Notes: generated by a model not told the origin, from the letters alone. Numbered from the stretch's first letter, positions 30,194-39,377 are shown. The stretch is 40,583 nt of DNA from Snodgrassella alvi (GCF_002777855.1 NZ_MEIK01000002.1:1-40583); one strand, 5' to 3'. Made by a program: numbers and translations.

Positions 30194-32338
30194 ATGCTTG
30201 GCTTATCTCCACTTAATACATTCTTACTGGCTACGGCTGATAATGAACAGGGGGCAGAATATGCCGGCACGGAATTACTAAAGATTTGTTGTTCTGTGCA
30301 TTCCAGACAGCAGACAGGGGAATTGTTAGCCATTTCGCGCAGTGTTTACCGTAAGGTAGATACCGGAGGGGACTTGCTGAGCATTGCCCGAATAGTTAAC
30401 CCTGTGGCGGATGCCGAAATTTTACAATTAAGTCAGCATGTGCTTAATCGTGCGCACAACCGGTTTATGCGCGCCAATTTTGCCAAGGGGTTTGACGGCG
30501 AAAAATACGCAATACGTATATTTATTGCCGGCATTGAATTATGTAATGCAGTTCGCTCATGTGAAGTACATTTCACGGAAAAAGAATCAGCTACCGCAAA
30601 TTTGTATTTACTGGAGCCCTGTGGCCAGCTTGATTTGTACCAGTACTATAACCAGCCCATTGTAATATTTGCGCAAACGGATAAATACTTATATCAAGTA
30701 TTTTCTGGGGTTGTGGATATGCCCAAAATAGATTATTCGGAACGTTTGCGCAATATAACAGCCACTCATGACCGCAGTAAATCCGTGGAAAAAATGAGTT
30801 TGGATACTATCCATCACATCGGCTACTGGTCGGAATCAGTATTTGGAGAGGAAAAAAACTACGAAACCAAGAACGCACAGTTAACGGACCGTCTCAGCAC
30901 TATTCCTGTTTCTTTTGATTATGATGCCAAGGGGCAGGGCCACTTAACTTCATGGTTGCCCAAAACCAAGGAAGATTGGCATCTGGGTGGCTGTGATATT
31001 TACTTAGAGAATATGAGTCTGGAGTTAAGTAGTGCAGTATCGCTGGTAAATCGGGTTGAAATAGAACTGCACCACCAGTATGACCGCCTGATACATCGGG
31101 AAATTACGTTTAGTTATCGTTATCTTAACTTCATGAGCGATTATGATTACATTGTTAGAGTGGCCGCAGAAAGTCCGGCGCCAAAGCTTGCCGATGTTGT
31201 CAGTGCCGCGAATGGAGGCGGGTGGATTACCGGAAAATGGGCAACGAAAGGGGCACCGCCTCCGGGATATTATAACGGCATCCTGTGGCGTGCCGCCGAT
31301 TATCACTATTCCTATCAGCCTACAGGCGAAAAGGATAAAGACGGGAATAACATCGTTAATATCGTACAAACGGCGGACAGTAAAGACAGTGAATTATATG
31401 CCCTCTCCGCCTCGTGGCATGCCATTAAACGCTGGAAACAGGCGGTTGACGAAAAATACAGCATTGTCGTGCTTAATCAGCCATCTATATCCATACATGG
31501 AGAGAAAAAAGAGAAAGTAACGTACGGTATCAAACACGACAGCAACGAAGATAAAACCGCCAAAAACTGGGGCAACGAAAAGCATTACAAGCTACCCATG
31601 GGTGTATTGCAGCCCAATGGCGATTATGCGACCAACGTCGATAAGGTTATACCAAACGGATTTGCAAACGGTTATCAAGTTGCCGTGCAGATTGCTTATA
31701 CAAGAATGCTGGAAAGTCACCGGCAAAACTGTATCAATCTGGATTGCAAGTTTTTGCCATTCATTAGTTTAACCGACACGGTACATATTCAAACTAATAG
31801 ATTTAACGCAAACGTTAAAGTAGCTGCGTATAGTCACAGTTGGGATTTTAAAAGCAAGCGCGGAAAAACCACCTTGACCGGTAAATTCTTCATGAATCCG
31901 GCCAGCAACAGCAAAGAATTCAGCCCCGTATGTCAGCCGGTTAACCGGCCTGTTTTGCCGTCTGAGCCGTATCAGAACAAATTCATTTTAAAAGATTACG
32001 CTATTGCCTATGGCGTCGAAGTTATCGAACAAGACCCAGATGAAGATAAAAACGAAGATGAAGACGAAGATAAGGAAGACAAGCAGGACGAGGGCGGCTG
32101 GGCTGGTATTGGCCAATCTAAATTCAGGTTGTACAAGGCTAACGGCTATGTAAGGAAAGAAACCGGTTATATATTCAAAGGCAAAAGAGTCTTGCGCGGC
32201 CTCGCGTTTCGGGTAGAACTGCCGGATGTTGAGGAGAAAAGCACAGATACTTTGGATGTGAATGGGGTAAGTCAGATAATAAATGTTGATATTCCTCACA
32301 ACGAGCCCTACGCGCATTTAACTTGTTTGAAAGGATAA
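30194..32338 (+). CDS. Tail tip / baseplate hub-like protein
   Basis: A 714-residue protein. The part around 100-260 (FIAGIELCNAVRSCEVHFTE, then LYQYYNQPIVIFAQTDKYLY and SGVVDMPKIDYSERLRNITA) resembles hub proteins that form the tail-tip ring. A very acidic insert (DPDEDKNEDEDEDKEDKQDE, around 615-635) interrupts it before a C-terminal strand domain. AGGA lies 7-8 bases before the ATG. It overlaps the upstream part of the next frame. Assignment is by order and overall fold pattern. Confidence 0.6.
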   Translation: MLGLSPLNTFLLATADNEQGAEYAGTELLKICCSVHSRQQTGELLAISRSVYRKVDTGGDLLSIARIVNPVADAEILQLSQHVLNRAHNRFMRANFAKGFDGEKYAIRIFIAGIELCNAVRSCEVHFTEKESATANLYLLEPCGQLDLYQYYNQPIVIFAQTDKYLYQVFSGVVDMPKIDYSERLRNITATHDRSKSVEKMSLDTIHHIGYWSESVFGEEKNYETKNAQLTDRLSTIPVSFDYDAKGQGHLTSWLPKTKEDWHLGGCDIYLENMSLELSSAVSLVNRVEIELHHQYDRLIHREITFSYRYLNFMSDYDYIVRVAAESPAPKLADVVSAANGGGWITGKWATKGAPPPGYYNGILWRAADYHYSYQPTGEKDKDGNNIVNIVQTADSKDSELYALSASWHAIKRWKQAVDEKYSIVVLNQPSISIHGEKKEKVTYGIKHDSNEDKTAKNWGNEKHYKLPMGVLQPNGDYATNVDKVIPNGFANGYQVAVQIAYTRMLESHRQNCINLDCKFLPFISLTDTVHIQTNRFNANVKVAAYSHSWDFKSKRGKTTLTGKFFMNPASNSKEFSPVCQPVNRPVLPSEPYQNKFILKDYAIAYGVEVIEQDPDEDKNEDEDEDKEDKQDEGGWAGIGQSKFRLYKANGYVRKETGYIFKGKRVLRGLAFRVELPDVEEKSTDTLDVNGVSQIINVDIPHNEPYAHLTCLKG

Positions 32339-32343
32339 ATCAT

Positions 32344-33840
32344 ATGAGCCTAGAAGATGATTTGCGCACCATATTCGGGCACCTCAGACCCACCTACAAG
32401 CGCGCCCCTAATCGCCCGCGCCAATTAGGACAGGCTGGGGTGAGCATGATTAACGAGGGCAGCGACATGGATAAAAATACTTTATGTCTGGATATATATT
32501 CCATGCTGCGGTTTAATGAGAGCACGGGGTTACCCTCAATTAATAATGCTCGTGTGATTGATGGTTTATTCGACATCAAAAGCGGCCGACAGGTGCGCGT
32601 GTATTTAGACCCTACGGCGATTGTCTGCGATAACGTCACCAAGGTTAGCCAGTACACTTGGTACAAATTGCAGCTTAAAAACAAACACCGTGCCGTTGTT
32701 GATGAAAAAATATTTAAGGAAGATAAAAATTTATCTGATTACAGATACTGGATGAACCTTGACGTGCTGTCTGTAAATTTACGGGCATCGCCACAAGAAT
32801 GCATATTGACGCGAGAATGGCTGAAAATTGATACCCTAAAAGATACCTTTTATAAAATGCTCACACAAACTGAGCTGAATGCCAATGCATTTTTCACCAC
32901 GGTACCACTATCGGAAAACCTCTTAAACAGTAACCGCGACCAGTATACAAAGGCGGTCAAAGAAATAAACCAATACTTGACCGTTTATGTAAATAAGGCC
33001 AATGGATACGATTCTAACTTTAATTTAGAGCTGTATTTTAAGTACCAAAACCGGAACTCATTTGAAACCAATAGTGATAGTAATGACAACAAGAAAAATT
33101 GGCTGATTTATTGTATTGAACAGCACGCTGGTAAAAAAATACCTAAAATTGATGGAATGCCGCAGTTTTATAAATGGACGACGGCTAATGCGCCTATTTC
33201 TTACTACACGGCGTTTACTTGGACAATTAGCGCAAGTGAAGCATATTGGGGTATCCCGCCCGAAAACTTGAACGTATATGAAGCACGCTGGAAGTGCGCG
33301 GACGATTTGGCATATGGCGTGAAGATGATAAAAGACTACGCCCTGAAACAGGCTGAAATTAAATCAGATGAAGAAATTACCGCAGCAATCGCCCCTTATG
33401 TCAAATATGCTGACCATTACATACAGAGTATTGATTCTTCTGACGGGGCGCAGCAGTTCATGTATCAGCAGGATTTAGATTTTTATTACCGCGATAAATA
33501 CGATGAAAAGGGCAATTTAACCACGGACAAAGATTACAAATTGTTCACCACCATTAAATCAGATGGTAAGTTAAGTCTGTGGAGTTTAGACATCTATCCC
33601 GATAGCGCCATCATTGATATTAAATACAATCCCAGCAAAGGTAAATTTATTCCGGCTCACCCGTTCGGGACAGATTTTCTGCCGCCGTCATTACAAGAGA
33701 TGGATACGCTGGATTTACAAGACTCTTTAGGCAACCAATATCACATTACCCCTAATCAAAAGGGGTTTTTTCTTATCAGCGAACGACTGGCCGGCAAGCG
33801 GTGGACAATTGAGCGTGATGAGTATCAGCTTACAGAATAG
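32344..33840 (+). CDS. Tail tip protein of unknown role
   Basis: A 498-residue protein with no family I recognise. Rich in Tyr, Asn and Asp; contains RTIFGHLRPTYKRAPNRPRQ near the start and a C-terminal LGNQYHITPNQKGFFLISER. The ATG at 32344 has AAAGGA 8 bases upstream, so the in-frame start at 32323 within the previous gene is rejected. Position between hub and fiber-like genes suggests the distal tail. Confidence 0.6.
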   Translation: MSLEDDLRTIFGHLRPTYKRAPNRPRQLGQAGVSMINEGSDMDKNTLCLDIYSMLRFNESTGLPSINNARVIDGLFDIKSGRQVRVYLDPTAIVCDNVTKVSQYTWYKLQLKNKHRAVVDEKIFKEDKNLSDYRYWMNLDVLSVNLRASPQECILTREWLKIDTLKDTFYKMLTQTELNANAFFTTVPLSENLLNSNRDQYTKAVKEINQYLTVYVNKANGYDSNFNLELYFKYQNRNSFETNSDSNDNKKNWLIYCIEQHAGKKIPKIDGMPQFYKWTTANAPISYYTAFTWTISASEAYWGIPPENLNVYEARWKCADDLAYGVKMIKDYALKQAEIKSDEEITAAIAPYVKYADHYIQSIDSSDGAQQFMYQQDLDFYYRDKYDEKGNLTTDKDYKLFTTIKSDGKLSLWSLDIYPDSAIIDIKYNPSKGKFIPAHPFGTDFLPPSLQEMDTLDLQDSLGNQYHITPNQKGFFLISERLAGKRWTIERDEYQLTE

Positions 33841-33848
33841 GTAACAAT

Positions 33849-34406
33849 ATGCGATGGTATATCAATAACTTTAATGTTGCGTTACAACAGGAACTTGAAG
33901 CAGACAAACAAGGGGCAATGCTATTTTTAGATGACGTGTCCACCCAAAAAATAACGACCATTCTGCCGAATAGCAGCAGCGAATCGAATCCGCCGCATTT
34001 TATGCGGCTGACGTTGCAGCCTATTGACTCTTCGGGCTATGAATTAATAGATATCTGCAACATAGGCGGCATGCTCATGATTCTGCGCGCTGGGGTAGAA
34101 AATACCCAGCCAGCAGCATGGCCGATGGGGACGCGGGTGCTTTGCGCGGCGACTGCTCATGGATTCAAAACAACCGGCAATACTTACATCATCAACCGAG
34201 CGCTGGCCATGTACCCTGATTGGCAAAGCTTAACCATTGACGCCACGAACGGCACTAACCAGATATTACCGCCAGCTACTGGCGAGGCTGACAACCTGCC
34301 AATCGTTATCAGCAATATGCATGATGGTGATGAAATCATTTTGGAACTATGCGGCACCAATGATATAGCCGATATTCCGGTTTTTCTTAATGCAAGCAAG
34401 CTGTAA
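33849..34406 (+). CDS. Tail tip-associated protein
   Basis: A 185-residue protein, beta-rich: MRWYINNFNVALQQELEADK, then FMRLTLQPIDSSGYELIDIC and DEIILELCGTNDIADIPVFL. Family not recognised. The conserved order with its two neighbours suggests a joint structural role. AGGTAACAAT precedes the ATG. Confidence 0.58.
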   Translation: MRWYINNFNVALQQELEADKQGAMLFLDDVSTQKITTILPNSSSESNPPHFMRLTLQPIDSSGYELIDICNIGGMLMILRAGVENTQPAAWPMGTRVLCAATAHGFKTTGNTYIINRALAMYPDWQSLTIDATNGTNQILPPATGEADNLPIVISNMHDGDEIILELCGTNDIADIPVFLNASKL

Positions 34407-34416
34407 GAGGGTAAAC

Positions 34417-35412
34417 ATGAGTGTTTTAGTAAAAATATATGCCCATAACGGATGGCGTTATTATCAACCACTCGGCATCATCAATGCCCATAACGGCAGC
34501 CCCTCTGCAACTGCGCCCAGTCCTGTTGCGAGTTTACCGTTTACTGCTGCACAGTATGATGCCGGAACAGCATGGACGGATGCTGTCAACGGCAGAAATT
34601 ATCTGGATGTCGGGGGCAATCAAGCCATGGGATTATATAAAATCAAGGACAATCCGGACGCCTTGGTATTACGCAGTTACCGCACCGATTCTGGTGTTCC
34701 TCTTAATCTCCCCATTAGCTCCACTTCATCAAAGTTATTTGGTAATGCACTGACATTAAGAATAAAAATAGGACAATTTACTGATGCCTCCATGATGTTA
34801 TGTGTGTTGTACGGAGCAAAAGGCCGGCAAAATGAAAAATTAATCATAGCCGTAGAAAATTCGCAGATTGTTACCTATTATTTTAAATTAAATGATGAAG
34901 AAAATAATGTAGAAAAAACAGATACTAATATCTATATAAACGGAGACAATCAGTGGGCAAGTATCGGCTTTAATTTTCATAGCGGCGACCGCGCCGGACT
35001 GGCTGGGGTTTTTGTCAATGGGCAATATACAGAACTGAATATCAGCCCACTAGTACATTTGAATAATATGTGGCTGTTCGGCGTTAATCAAGACGAATCC
35101 CCAATTTGTCAAAACAAAGTTATATACCCGTTTAACGGCGCTATCTCGGATGTAAAGGTTTTTGAAAACCCATTAAGAGATGATGAGTTCGGCAGCGTGC
35201 TGGGCGGATATGACGATACTGCCGATATGGGTGCCCCTCTGACTGTGTTTGAAACCGGCGGCGAATTAATGCAAATGTTCATCAACGTTAAAAAATCGGA
35301 TGTAAATGCACCGTCGATGGGTGATGGGGGCAGTAGTGGGTCGGGCAATACTGGCAACATTAATGACGCGACAAACGGAGGGCAATCGGGTAAGCAAGAC
35401 CCCTTAGGCTAA
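34417..35412 (+). CDS. LamG-like putative receptor-binding tail protein
   Basis: A 331-residue protein. A short N-terminal attachment part (MSVLVKIYAHNGWRYYQPLG) is followed, at about 60-290, by a concanavalin-like jelly-roll pattern: LTLRIKIGQFTDASMMLCVL, WASIGFNFHSGDRAGLAGVF, VNGQY and YPFNGAISDVKVFENPLRDD. A Gly/Ser/Asn-rich tail ends it. Such LamG domains often bind sugars, so this is the best candidate for host recognition. GAGG lies 8 bases before the ATG at 34417. Confidence 0.68.
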   Translation: MSVLVKIYAHNGWRYYQPLGIINAHNGSPSATAPSPVASLPFTAAQYDAGTAWTDAVNGRNYLDVGGNQAMGLYKIKDNPDALVLRSYRTDSGVPLNLPISSTSSKLFGNALTLRIKIGQFTDASMMLCVLYGAKGRQNEKLIIAVENSQIVTYYFKLNDEENNVEKTDTNIYINGDNQWASIGFNFHSGDRAGLAGVFVNGQYTELNISPLVHLNNMWLFGVNQDESPICQNKVIYPFNGAISDVKVFENPLRDDEFGSVLGGYDDTADMGAPLTVFETGGELMQMFINVKKSDVNAPSMGDGGSSGSGNTGNINDATNGGQSGKQDPLG

Positions 35413-35425
35413 ACAATGAATTCAA

Positions 35426-35449
35426 ACCGGCTTTTAGCCGGTATTTTTA
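35426..35449 (+). terminator. Terminator at the end of the tail genes
   Basis: ACCGGC-TTTTA-GCCGGT then ATTTTTAT, followed directly by GGAG of the membrane-protein gene. Confidence 0.75.
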
Positions 35450-35464
35450 TGGAGTTTGATAGTT

Positions 35465-35953
35465 ATGAAAAAGGCATTTAAATGGTTGCATAAGGCACTG
35501 GACTGGGTGGTTGAGTTCCGGTTTCTGCCGGCGTGGTTTCAGAATTTTTTGTTCGGTACCTGTACACGCGTCATTGAGATTACCAGCGGGTTAGTCATGT
35601 TGGGTTTTGCGGTGGTTTTTGCCTTGCATGGAAATGAAATGCTAAAGGAAGACCTTTACGAGAAATTTCAGCACCTGCACCCTGATGTACTGGTTGCCGT
35701 CCTGTTCATCGTATCTGTTAGCCAGCTAAGCGCTGCTGTCTTCCAATCCAGCCGCAGCAATATTATTTCAGGCTGCTTGCTGATATGGGCATCCTTAATC
35801 TGGTTCTTGATTGCAGGGGCATTTATTGCCGCCTATCCGCCTTTGTCTACGGGTATGACTACCTATACCGTACTGGCCGTAGTGTGTGCGCTGGCGGGTA
35901 GAAATCTCATTAAACACACTCAGCGAGTAGAAGACAAAAAAGGCGGTGAATAA
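35465..35953 (+). CDS. Phage membrane protein, holin-like position
   Basis: A 162-residue protein with four membrane segments: SGLVMLGFAVVFALH, VLVAVLFIVSVSQLSAAVF, GCLLIWASLIWFLIAGAFIA and TYTVLAVVCALAG. The basic C-terminus KHTQRVEDKKGGE is cytoplasmic-like. It is directly before another small membrane protein with a 1-base overlap. It may be a holin or antiholin; the larger size and four helices argue for an accessory role. Confidence 0.55.
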   Translation: MKKAFKWLHKALDWVVEFRFLPAWFQNFLFGTCTRVIEITSGLVMLGFAVVFALHGNEMLKEDLYEKFQHLHPDVLVAVLFIVSVSQLSAAVFQSSRSNIISGCLLIWASLIWFLIAGAFIAAYPPLSTGMTTYTVLAVVCALAGRNLIKHTQRVEDKKGGE

Positions 35954-36279
35954 TGAATGAGGCATTCACCTTGGCCAACTGTTTCGCCCTTGGGGGCGGT
36001 TTTCTGGGTGCGCTGGTGGTATCGGATTACAAACGCTACGGGATAGTTTTAACCCTTACCTTTATTGTTATCGGCATGGTGTTTGCAGCTGCTGTTACCG
36101 AATATTACTTCACGCAGAATCATCCGTGGCTGTTTGCTGGCGTTGGCGTGTTTGCCGGCATGGCCTCCACTTCGCTATTAGATGCGTTCAAGGCTACCGC
36201 GCCAAGGATGGCACAAAGGTTAATCAATGCAGTCTGTAGTAAGGCAGAAAAAATAATAGGAGATAAGGACGACAAGTAG
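35953..36279 (+). CDS. Probable holin
   Basis: A 108-residue protein with three membrane segments (FALGGGFLGALVVS, GIVLTLTFIVIGMVFAAAVT, WLFAGVGVFAGMASTSLLDA) and a charged C-terminus AEKIIGDKDDK, the size and layout of a class I holin. It would open the inner membrane for the endolysin. The endolysin lies over 3 kb further on, split off by recombination genes. Confidence 0.62.
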   Translation: MNEAFTLANCFALGGGFLGALVVSDYKRYGIVLTLTFIVIGMVFAAAVTEYYFTQNHPWLFAGVGVFAGMASTSLLDAFKATAPRMAQRLINAVCSKAEKIIGDKDDK

Positions 36280-36314
36280 ACAAATAGTACATTTGATTAA
36301 GTTACAAAATCAAA

Positions 36315-36341
36315 AGCCAGCTAATTAGCTGGCTATTTTTT
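36315..36341 (+). terminator. Palindromic terminator before the bet-like gene
   Basis: AGCCAGCTAATTAGCTGGCT (36315-36334), the same perfect palindrome as in the leftward region, then rightward ATTTTTT. Confidence 0.75.
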
Positions 36342-36353
36342 ATGGAGAACAAA

Positions 36354-37106
36354 GTGAATACACAATTGACAGAATTAAGTAACAAACTCGCAAAAACCTT
36401 TGATTTAGGAAGCGGTCAAGGATTAATAGAAACGCTTAAAAAAACAGCATTCAAGGGGGAAGTAACCCCCGAGCAGATGGCGGCCTTGTTAATCGTTGCT
36501 AATCAATACAAATTAAACCCATGGACATCTGAAATATATGCATTCCCAAGCAATGGCGGCATTACTCCGGTAGTAGGCGTTGATGGCTGGGCGCGGATTA
36601 TAAATGCTAATTCGCAATTTGATGGGATGGATTTTGAATATAACGAGAATAGTTGTACTTGTCGAATTTACCGCAAAGACCGCGCCCACCCCGTTTCTGT
36701 TACTGAATTTATGAGTGAGTGCAGACGCAACACGCAGCCGTGGAAAACCCATCCTAACCGCATGCTGAGACACAAGGCAATGATTCAGGCGGCGCGATTG
36801 GCTTTTGGTTTTGCTGGAATTTACGACGAAGACGAGGCAGAAAGAATCAAAAACGCAAAAGATTGCGTGGGTGAAGATGAGCCTAACCCATTTGCCGGCG
36901 ATTTACATAACCCTGAAAGGCAAAATCTAATAACGGAGGCTGAGCAAGTCGCACAGAAAGGCGATATTGATTTACTTCGTGAACATTTTAGAAGCTTATC
37001 AACAGAACAGCGCGCAATCATAGGCACGGATGAGATGGTACGCATATCTAATATTGCTAAAGACGTCGAATTAAATACCGTCGATGCGGAAATAAAGGAG
37101 GCTTAA
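36354..37106 (+). CDS. bet: Phage recombination protein Bet (RecT-type annealase)
   Basis: A 250-residue protein. Typical Bet pattern: LIETLKKTAFKGEVTPEQMA, LLIVANQYKLNPWTSEIYAF, then GITPVVGVDGWARIINANSQ and RMLRHKAMIQAARLAFGFAG. It anneals single strands in phage recombination with the exonuclease next to it. The start is GTG 36354, with GGAG 6 bases upstream; the ATG at 36342 sits inside ATGGAG at the end of a T-tract, which elsewhere in this phage is the ribosome site. Confidence 0.9.
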   Translation: MNTQLTELSNKLAKTFDLGSGQGLIETLKKTAFKGEVTPEQMAALLIVANQYKLNPWTSEIYAFPSNGGITPVVGVDGWARIINANSQFDGMDFEYNENSCTCRIYRKDRAHPVSVTEFMSECRRNTQPWKTHPNRMLRHKAMIQAARLAFGFAGIYDEDEAERIKNAKDCVGEDEPNPFAGDLHNPERQNLITEAEQVAQKGDIDLLREHFRSLSTEQRAIIGTDEMVRISNIAKDVELNTVDAEIKEA

Positions 37107-37108
37107 AA

Positions 37109-37720
37109 ATGGAGCAACGAACTGATGAATGGTTTGCCGCTCGGCTTGGTAAGGTAACAGGCAGCCGAATTGCCGACGTCACAGCAAAAATTAAATCCGG
37201 ATATGCGGCAGCACGTAAAAATTATATGTCGCAGTTGCTTTGCGAACGCCTGACCGGCGTGCATGAAAGCATTTTTGTAAACGCAGCGATACAACGCGGC
37301 ATCGACCTTGAGCCCAAAGCCCGTTCTAATTATATTCTTTTAACTGGAGAGTTAGTTGAAGAAGTCGGATTCATTAACCATCCTACCATTCAAATGTCTG
37401 GGGCGTCTCCTGATGGGTTGGTAGGGCATGATGGATTATTAGAAATTAAATGCCCTAACACATCTACACACCTAGATTTCATCAGAACTAAAAAACCTAA
37501 ATCCGAATATATGTTGCAAATGCAATGGCAGATGGTGTGCACGGGTAGGAAATGGTGCGATTTTGTTAGTTATGATGACCGGTTACCAAAGAATCTTGCT
37601 TTCAGTTCTGTTCGTATTTTTAGGGACGATGAAAAAATAATCGAATTAGAAGCAGAGGTTAATAAATTTTTAGGTGAATTAGACGAATTAGCAAAATCTG
37701 TATTATTAATGGCCGCTTAA
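37109..37720 (+). CDS. YqaJ/lambda-Exo-type exonuclease
   Basis: A 203-residue protein: TDEWFAARLGKVTGSRIADV at the start, Glu68 (DLEPKAR), Asp102 (GASPDGLV), Glu112-x-Lys114 (LLEIKCP) and LQMQWQMVCTGRKWCDFVSY. This is the complete YqaJ nuclease core. It degrades one DNA strand from ends to supply single strands for Bet. AAAGGAGG lies 8 bases before the ATG, and 2 bases separate it from bet. Confidence 0.93.
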   Translation: MEQRTDEWFAARLGKVTGSRIADVTAKIKSGYAAARKNYMSQLLCERLTGVHESIFVNAAIQRGIDLEPKARSNYILLTGELVEEVGFINHPTIQMSGASPDGLVGHDGLLEIKCPNTSTHLDFIRTKKPKSEYMLQMQWQMVCTGRKWCDFVSYDDRLPKNLAFSSVRIFRDDEKIIELEAEVNKFLGELDELAKSVLLMAA

Positions 37721-37731
37721 AGAGGGGTGCT

Positions 37732-38220
37732 ATGTCTGTAAACAAAGTAATTTTAGTTGGTCGCCTAGGCCGAGACCCTGAAACGCGTTATATGCCCAGT
37801 GGGGATGCGGTAACTAATTTCCCCCTTGCTACTGATGAAAAATGGAAAGATAAAAGCGGGCAGCAACAGACTAAAACCGAATGGCATAATATTACGCTGT
37901 ACGGTAAATTAGGGGAAATCGCCAGCCAGTATCTACGCAAAGGCAATCAGATTTTCATAGAGGGGCGGATACAAAGCCGTAAATACACCGGCAAAGATAA
38001 TGTGGAGCGATTGGCCTACGACATCATCGGGAATGAAATGAAGATGCTAGGCAGTCGGGATGATGGCGCGCGCAGCGACAGAAATGGCTATGGAAGTCAT
38101 GTCGCAGCCCCTGTGGCATCAGTGCCAACCTCGTCGCCCGCACCAACTCAGCGACAGCCGCACCAGTATCAGCAATCCCCGCCGGTGGTTGATGATATAG
38201 ATGACGACATACCGTTTTAG
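37732..38220 (+). CDS. ssb: Single-stranded DNA-binding protein
   Basis: A 162-residue protein. The OB fold covers residues 1-105 (NKVILVGRLGRDPETRYMPS to AYDIIGNEMKMLG), then a Gln/Pro-rich linker and the canonical acidic tip DDIDDDIPF. It protects single strands in recombination and replication. AGAGGGG lies before the ATG. Last of the bet-exo-ssb cassette and convergent with the AntA-type gene. Confidence 0.96.
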   Translation: MSVNKVILVGRLGRDPETRYMPSGDAVTNFPLATDEKWKDKSGQQQTKTEWHNITLYGKLGEIASQYLRKGNQIFIEGRIQSRKYTGKDNVERLAYDIIGNEMKMLGSRDDGARSDRNGYGSHVAAPVASVPTSSPAPTQRQPHQYQQSPPVVDDIDDDIPF

Positions 38221-38239
38221 CCGTTCAAGCTTGTAGCAA

Positions 38240-38259
38240 AGCCAGCTGATTAGCTGGCT
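38240..38259. terminator. Shared palindrome between convergent ssb and antA-type genes
   Basis: AGCCAGCTGATTAGCTGGCT, identical to that at 2510-2529 and continuous with the duplicated 3' end of the two antirepressor genes. Here no T-run of more than three follows on either side. Confidence 0.6.
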
Positions 38260-38275
38260 TGAATCTGTTACACAA

Positions 38276-39091
38276 TCAAATGATAACTTTAGGATGTAGT
38301 TCTTCAATAGGAACATCTAATCTTGAAAGGCTGCATTCACCGTGAATTACTCTAATACGTTTGGCTAGCTCAATCAGGTACTCGGCTTGCTGTTTAGTTT
38401 GCCGTAAGAGTTTCCTAAACACATCTGCATCAACGCAGTTATAGCCGTCAATGTTTTTGACGTATTCTACGGTAGCATTTTTAACGATGACGAGCCATCT
38501 ACCATCTTGATTAAGCAAAGTTTGATTGTTAGTAGCAGGCTTAAACAGTTCAGGCGCATCGGGTATGCTTTGCAAGTATTTTAAGGCGGCAGTTAAATGT
38601 TTTACAGGCATCGATTTATAACTATCGATTTCCAAATACGCATGTAGTCCAGCGTATATCCTTTGGTACGATTCGCCTGTACGTTGGCTACGTTGTTCTA
38701 CGGCCAACTGTATTTGCTGCGCCTGTTCTTGGGTGATGAGGTTGTTGATAACTAATTGGGGCTTACTATCATAACGCTCGCGTTCACATCGAATAAAATA
38801 GCGACGGACTTCGCGCCCCACCTCTGTCCGTTCGACCATTGCTAACTCTTTAGCCATGTTTAGCGAAAGGTGATAATCTTTTTTGCCTCTACCAAAACCT
38901 ATTTCCCGATTTTGGGAAATAGCTACAAAGTCCTGATTTTCAACAAATCCATACTCTTTAATGCGCTCTGTGATCCATGTTGCAAACTTCCTGCCAACTT
39001 GCAAGGCTATATGCAAATCACGTGCGTTACAAAGAAGTTCGGTTTGAGTATTAAAGCTGCCTGAGAAAACAGGGACTAGAAAAGCGTTCAT
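38276..39091 (-). CDS. AntA/AntB-type antirepressor with shared C-terminal domain
   Basis: A 271-residue protein. The N-terminal half (LLCNARDLHIALQVGRKFAT, then WITERIKEYGFVENQDFVAI, DYHLSLNMAKELAMVERTEV and GREVRRYFIRCE) is the AntA/AntB antirepressor domain. The C-terminal part, from NNLITQEQAQQIQ on, is nearly identical to the Rha protein at 2546-3391. Antirepressors of this kind bind and inactivate repressors. The ATG at 39091 is chosen for AAGGA 7 bases upstream; the in-frame start at 39109 lies before that site. It is leftward, against the late genes. Confidence 0.88.
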   Translation of the reverse strand: MNAFLVPVFSGSFNTQTELLCNARDLHIALQVGRKFATWITERIKEYGFVENQDFVAISQNREIGFGRGKKDYHLSLNMAKELAMVERTEVGREVRRYFIRCERERYDSKPQLVINNLITQEQAQQIQLAVEQRSQRTGESYQRIYAGLHAYLEIDSYKSMPVKHLTAALKYLQSIPDAPELFKPATNNQTLLNQDGRWLVIVKNATVEYVKNIDGYNCVDADVFRKLLRQTKQQAEYLIELAKRIRVIHGECSLSRLDVPIEELHPKVII

Positions 39092-39377
39092 GATAGATTC
39101 CTTATGCAATTTGTTCTAAATACGCCAAATAGGCGGCCAAGAGGTTAGAACGTCCGCATAAGGAGACTGGAGTTATTCCCTGCAAGCAGGTCTTATATTC
39201 CTCGCCCTCTCGGCCAGAAAAAATCATACGTCATCAATTAAATGAATAGACATTTATAAAATTTTTTACAGGCACAAAAAATCACGCTAACGGGGTGATT
39301 ACCGCTTATGCAGGAGGGTTCTAAACCTCTTTTTCAATCATGCCTAGTAAGAATCTAATTGTCAACTATTAATAACC
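39092..39377 (-). promoter_or_regulatory. Leader region of the AntA-type gene
   Basis: No protein gene is supported in these 290 bases. Inverted repeats include CGCCAAATAGGCGGCC (about 39122-39137), ATCACGCTAACGGGGTGAT (39281-39299) and GGAGGGTTCTAAACCTCT (39312-39329). The order of a GCATAAgcggt/T-rich/TGTGCC segment resembles the leader of the rha-like gene, though the sequences are not closely alike. A regulatory RNA such as a C4-type antisense is possible. Confidence 0.35.

Noticed and set aside
35767-35776. TTCAGGCTGC, reverse of GCAGCCTGAA, resembling a Neisseriaceae DNA-uptake word
   Set aside because: A single 10-base match in 40 kb is close to chance and not enough to assign the host.
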